The notes under the pieces: model-generated
Told to the model about the DNA's origin: nothing
Databases searched by the model: none
Seen by the model: only the letters and a program-made list of their open reading frames with translations
Shown here: positions 29,489 through 29,684 of the stretch, one piece after another
Numbering within the stretch: the first letter of the stretch is position 1
Layout: the number at the start of each line of letters is the position of its first letter
Source: a virus
IMG/VR virus record: IMGVR_UViG_3300030331_001467
Location: 1 to 29,684 of that record
Length of the DNA stretch: 29,684 nucleotides
Strand: one strand, 5' to 3'
Position numbers and translations under genes: made by a program

Positions 29489-29684
29489 TGGCTAGAAGAA
29501 TTAAATTAAAAACACCTATTCTTGGAAGAAGAAACTTCTTAGATAAAAATGAGGTAGAGTTTTATAGGAGGTATAAAAAAATGAAACTAGATAGAAGATT
29601 GATATATGATACTCATACAGCAGTTGGAATAGTAGAGGGTTATATACCTGCAAAGGATGCTCACGAAGAGATAGAAGCGTGGCA
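29488..29684 (+). CDS. Small protein cut by the window edge, two possible starts
   Basis: From GTG 29488 it reads MARRIKLKTPILGRRNFLDK, basic, then EVEFYRRYKK and a second in-frame start ATG 29581 (MKLDRRLIYDTHTAVGIVEG), which has its own TAGGAGG 9 bases upstream. Both starts have ribosome sites, so a long and a short product, or only the short one, are possible. The short form has the strand/helix layout of the YR family. The frame is open to the end of the window. Confidence 0.45.
   Translation, partial: MARRIKLKTPILGRRNFLDKNEVEFYRRYKKMKLDRRLIYDTHTAVGIVEGYIPAKDAHEEIEAW

Overview
The window is about 30 kb of an AT-rich tailed double-stranded DNA phage. It holds a small and a large terminase subunit, a portal, a scaffold-like protein, a major capsid protein, two connector or tail-tube proteins and a long run of tail-fibre/adhesin genes. 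No long tape-measure gene, sheath or baseplate gene is visible, so a short-tailed (podovirus-like) virion is the best guess. The low GC, the fibre repeats and several small families that I associate with marine phages (DUF6321-type, a cysteine-free FmdB-like protein, DUF7483-type and LamG/SPRY adhesins) suggest a marine phage of an AT-rich host, possibly Pelagibacter-like. The host is inference. There is no integrase, no rRNA and no recognisable tRNA.

Layout. From about 22.8 kb leftwards everything reads on the minus strand, in the order: TerS, a recombinase-like small protein, two micro-proteins, TerL, three small proteins, portal (with a second gene nested out of frame in its 3' end), an acidic/basic virion-type protein, a repeated hairpin element, scaffold, major capsid protein, three small basic or membrane proteins, a connector, a beta-propeller-like nozzle protein, a repeat-rich fibre, a small beta protein, and then eight adhesin genes. 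In the adhesin block a three-gene set (TIG/Ig-like, LamG+SPRY, DUF7483) is present twice, separated by a glycine-rich putative tip adhesin and a third TIG gene. From about 22.88 kb rightwards everything reads on the plus strand: roughly 550 bases of structured non-coding sequence, then about thirty genes of 25 to 117 codons that overlap or nearly abut. None of these is a recognised enzyme, and several encode tiny membrane proteins or members of one loose MK-x-YR family.

Control. The two arms diverge from a control region at 22.83-22.91 kb. Host-type sigma70 promoters with an invariant 17-base spacer occur at six places: 9055, 11585, 17309, 19604 and 22830 on the minus strand, and 22880 on the plus strand. 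Four are perfect TTGACA-N17-TATAAT. The TerS start codon lies 7 bases after its -10 box and has no Shine-Dalgarno sequence, so a leaderless message is likely. In the rightward arm a 15-base near-palindromic element (consensus GCATATCTGCTATGC) recurs in three gene-free gaps. In two of them it lies at the same distance upstream of an extended -10 promoter, which points to coordinated early units.

The most promising unexplained items are the repeated early element with its promoters, the long structured leader, the portal-nested gene, the duplicated adhesin cassette, and the dense array of unknown micro-genes on the right.
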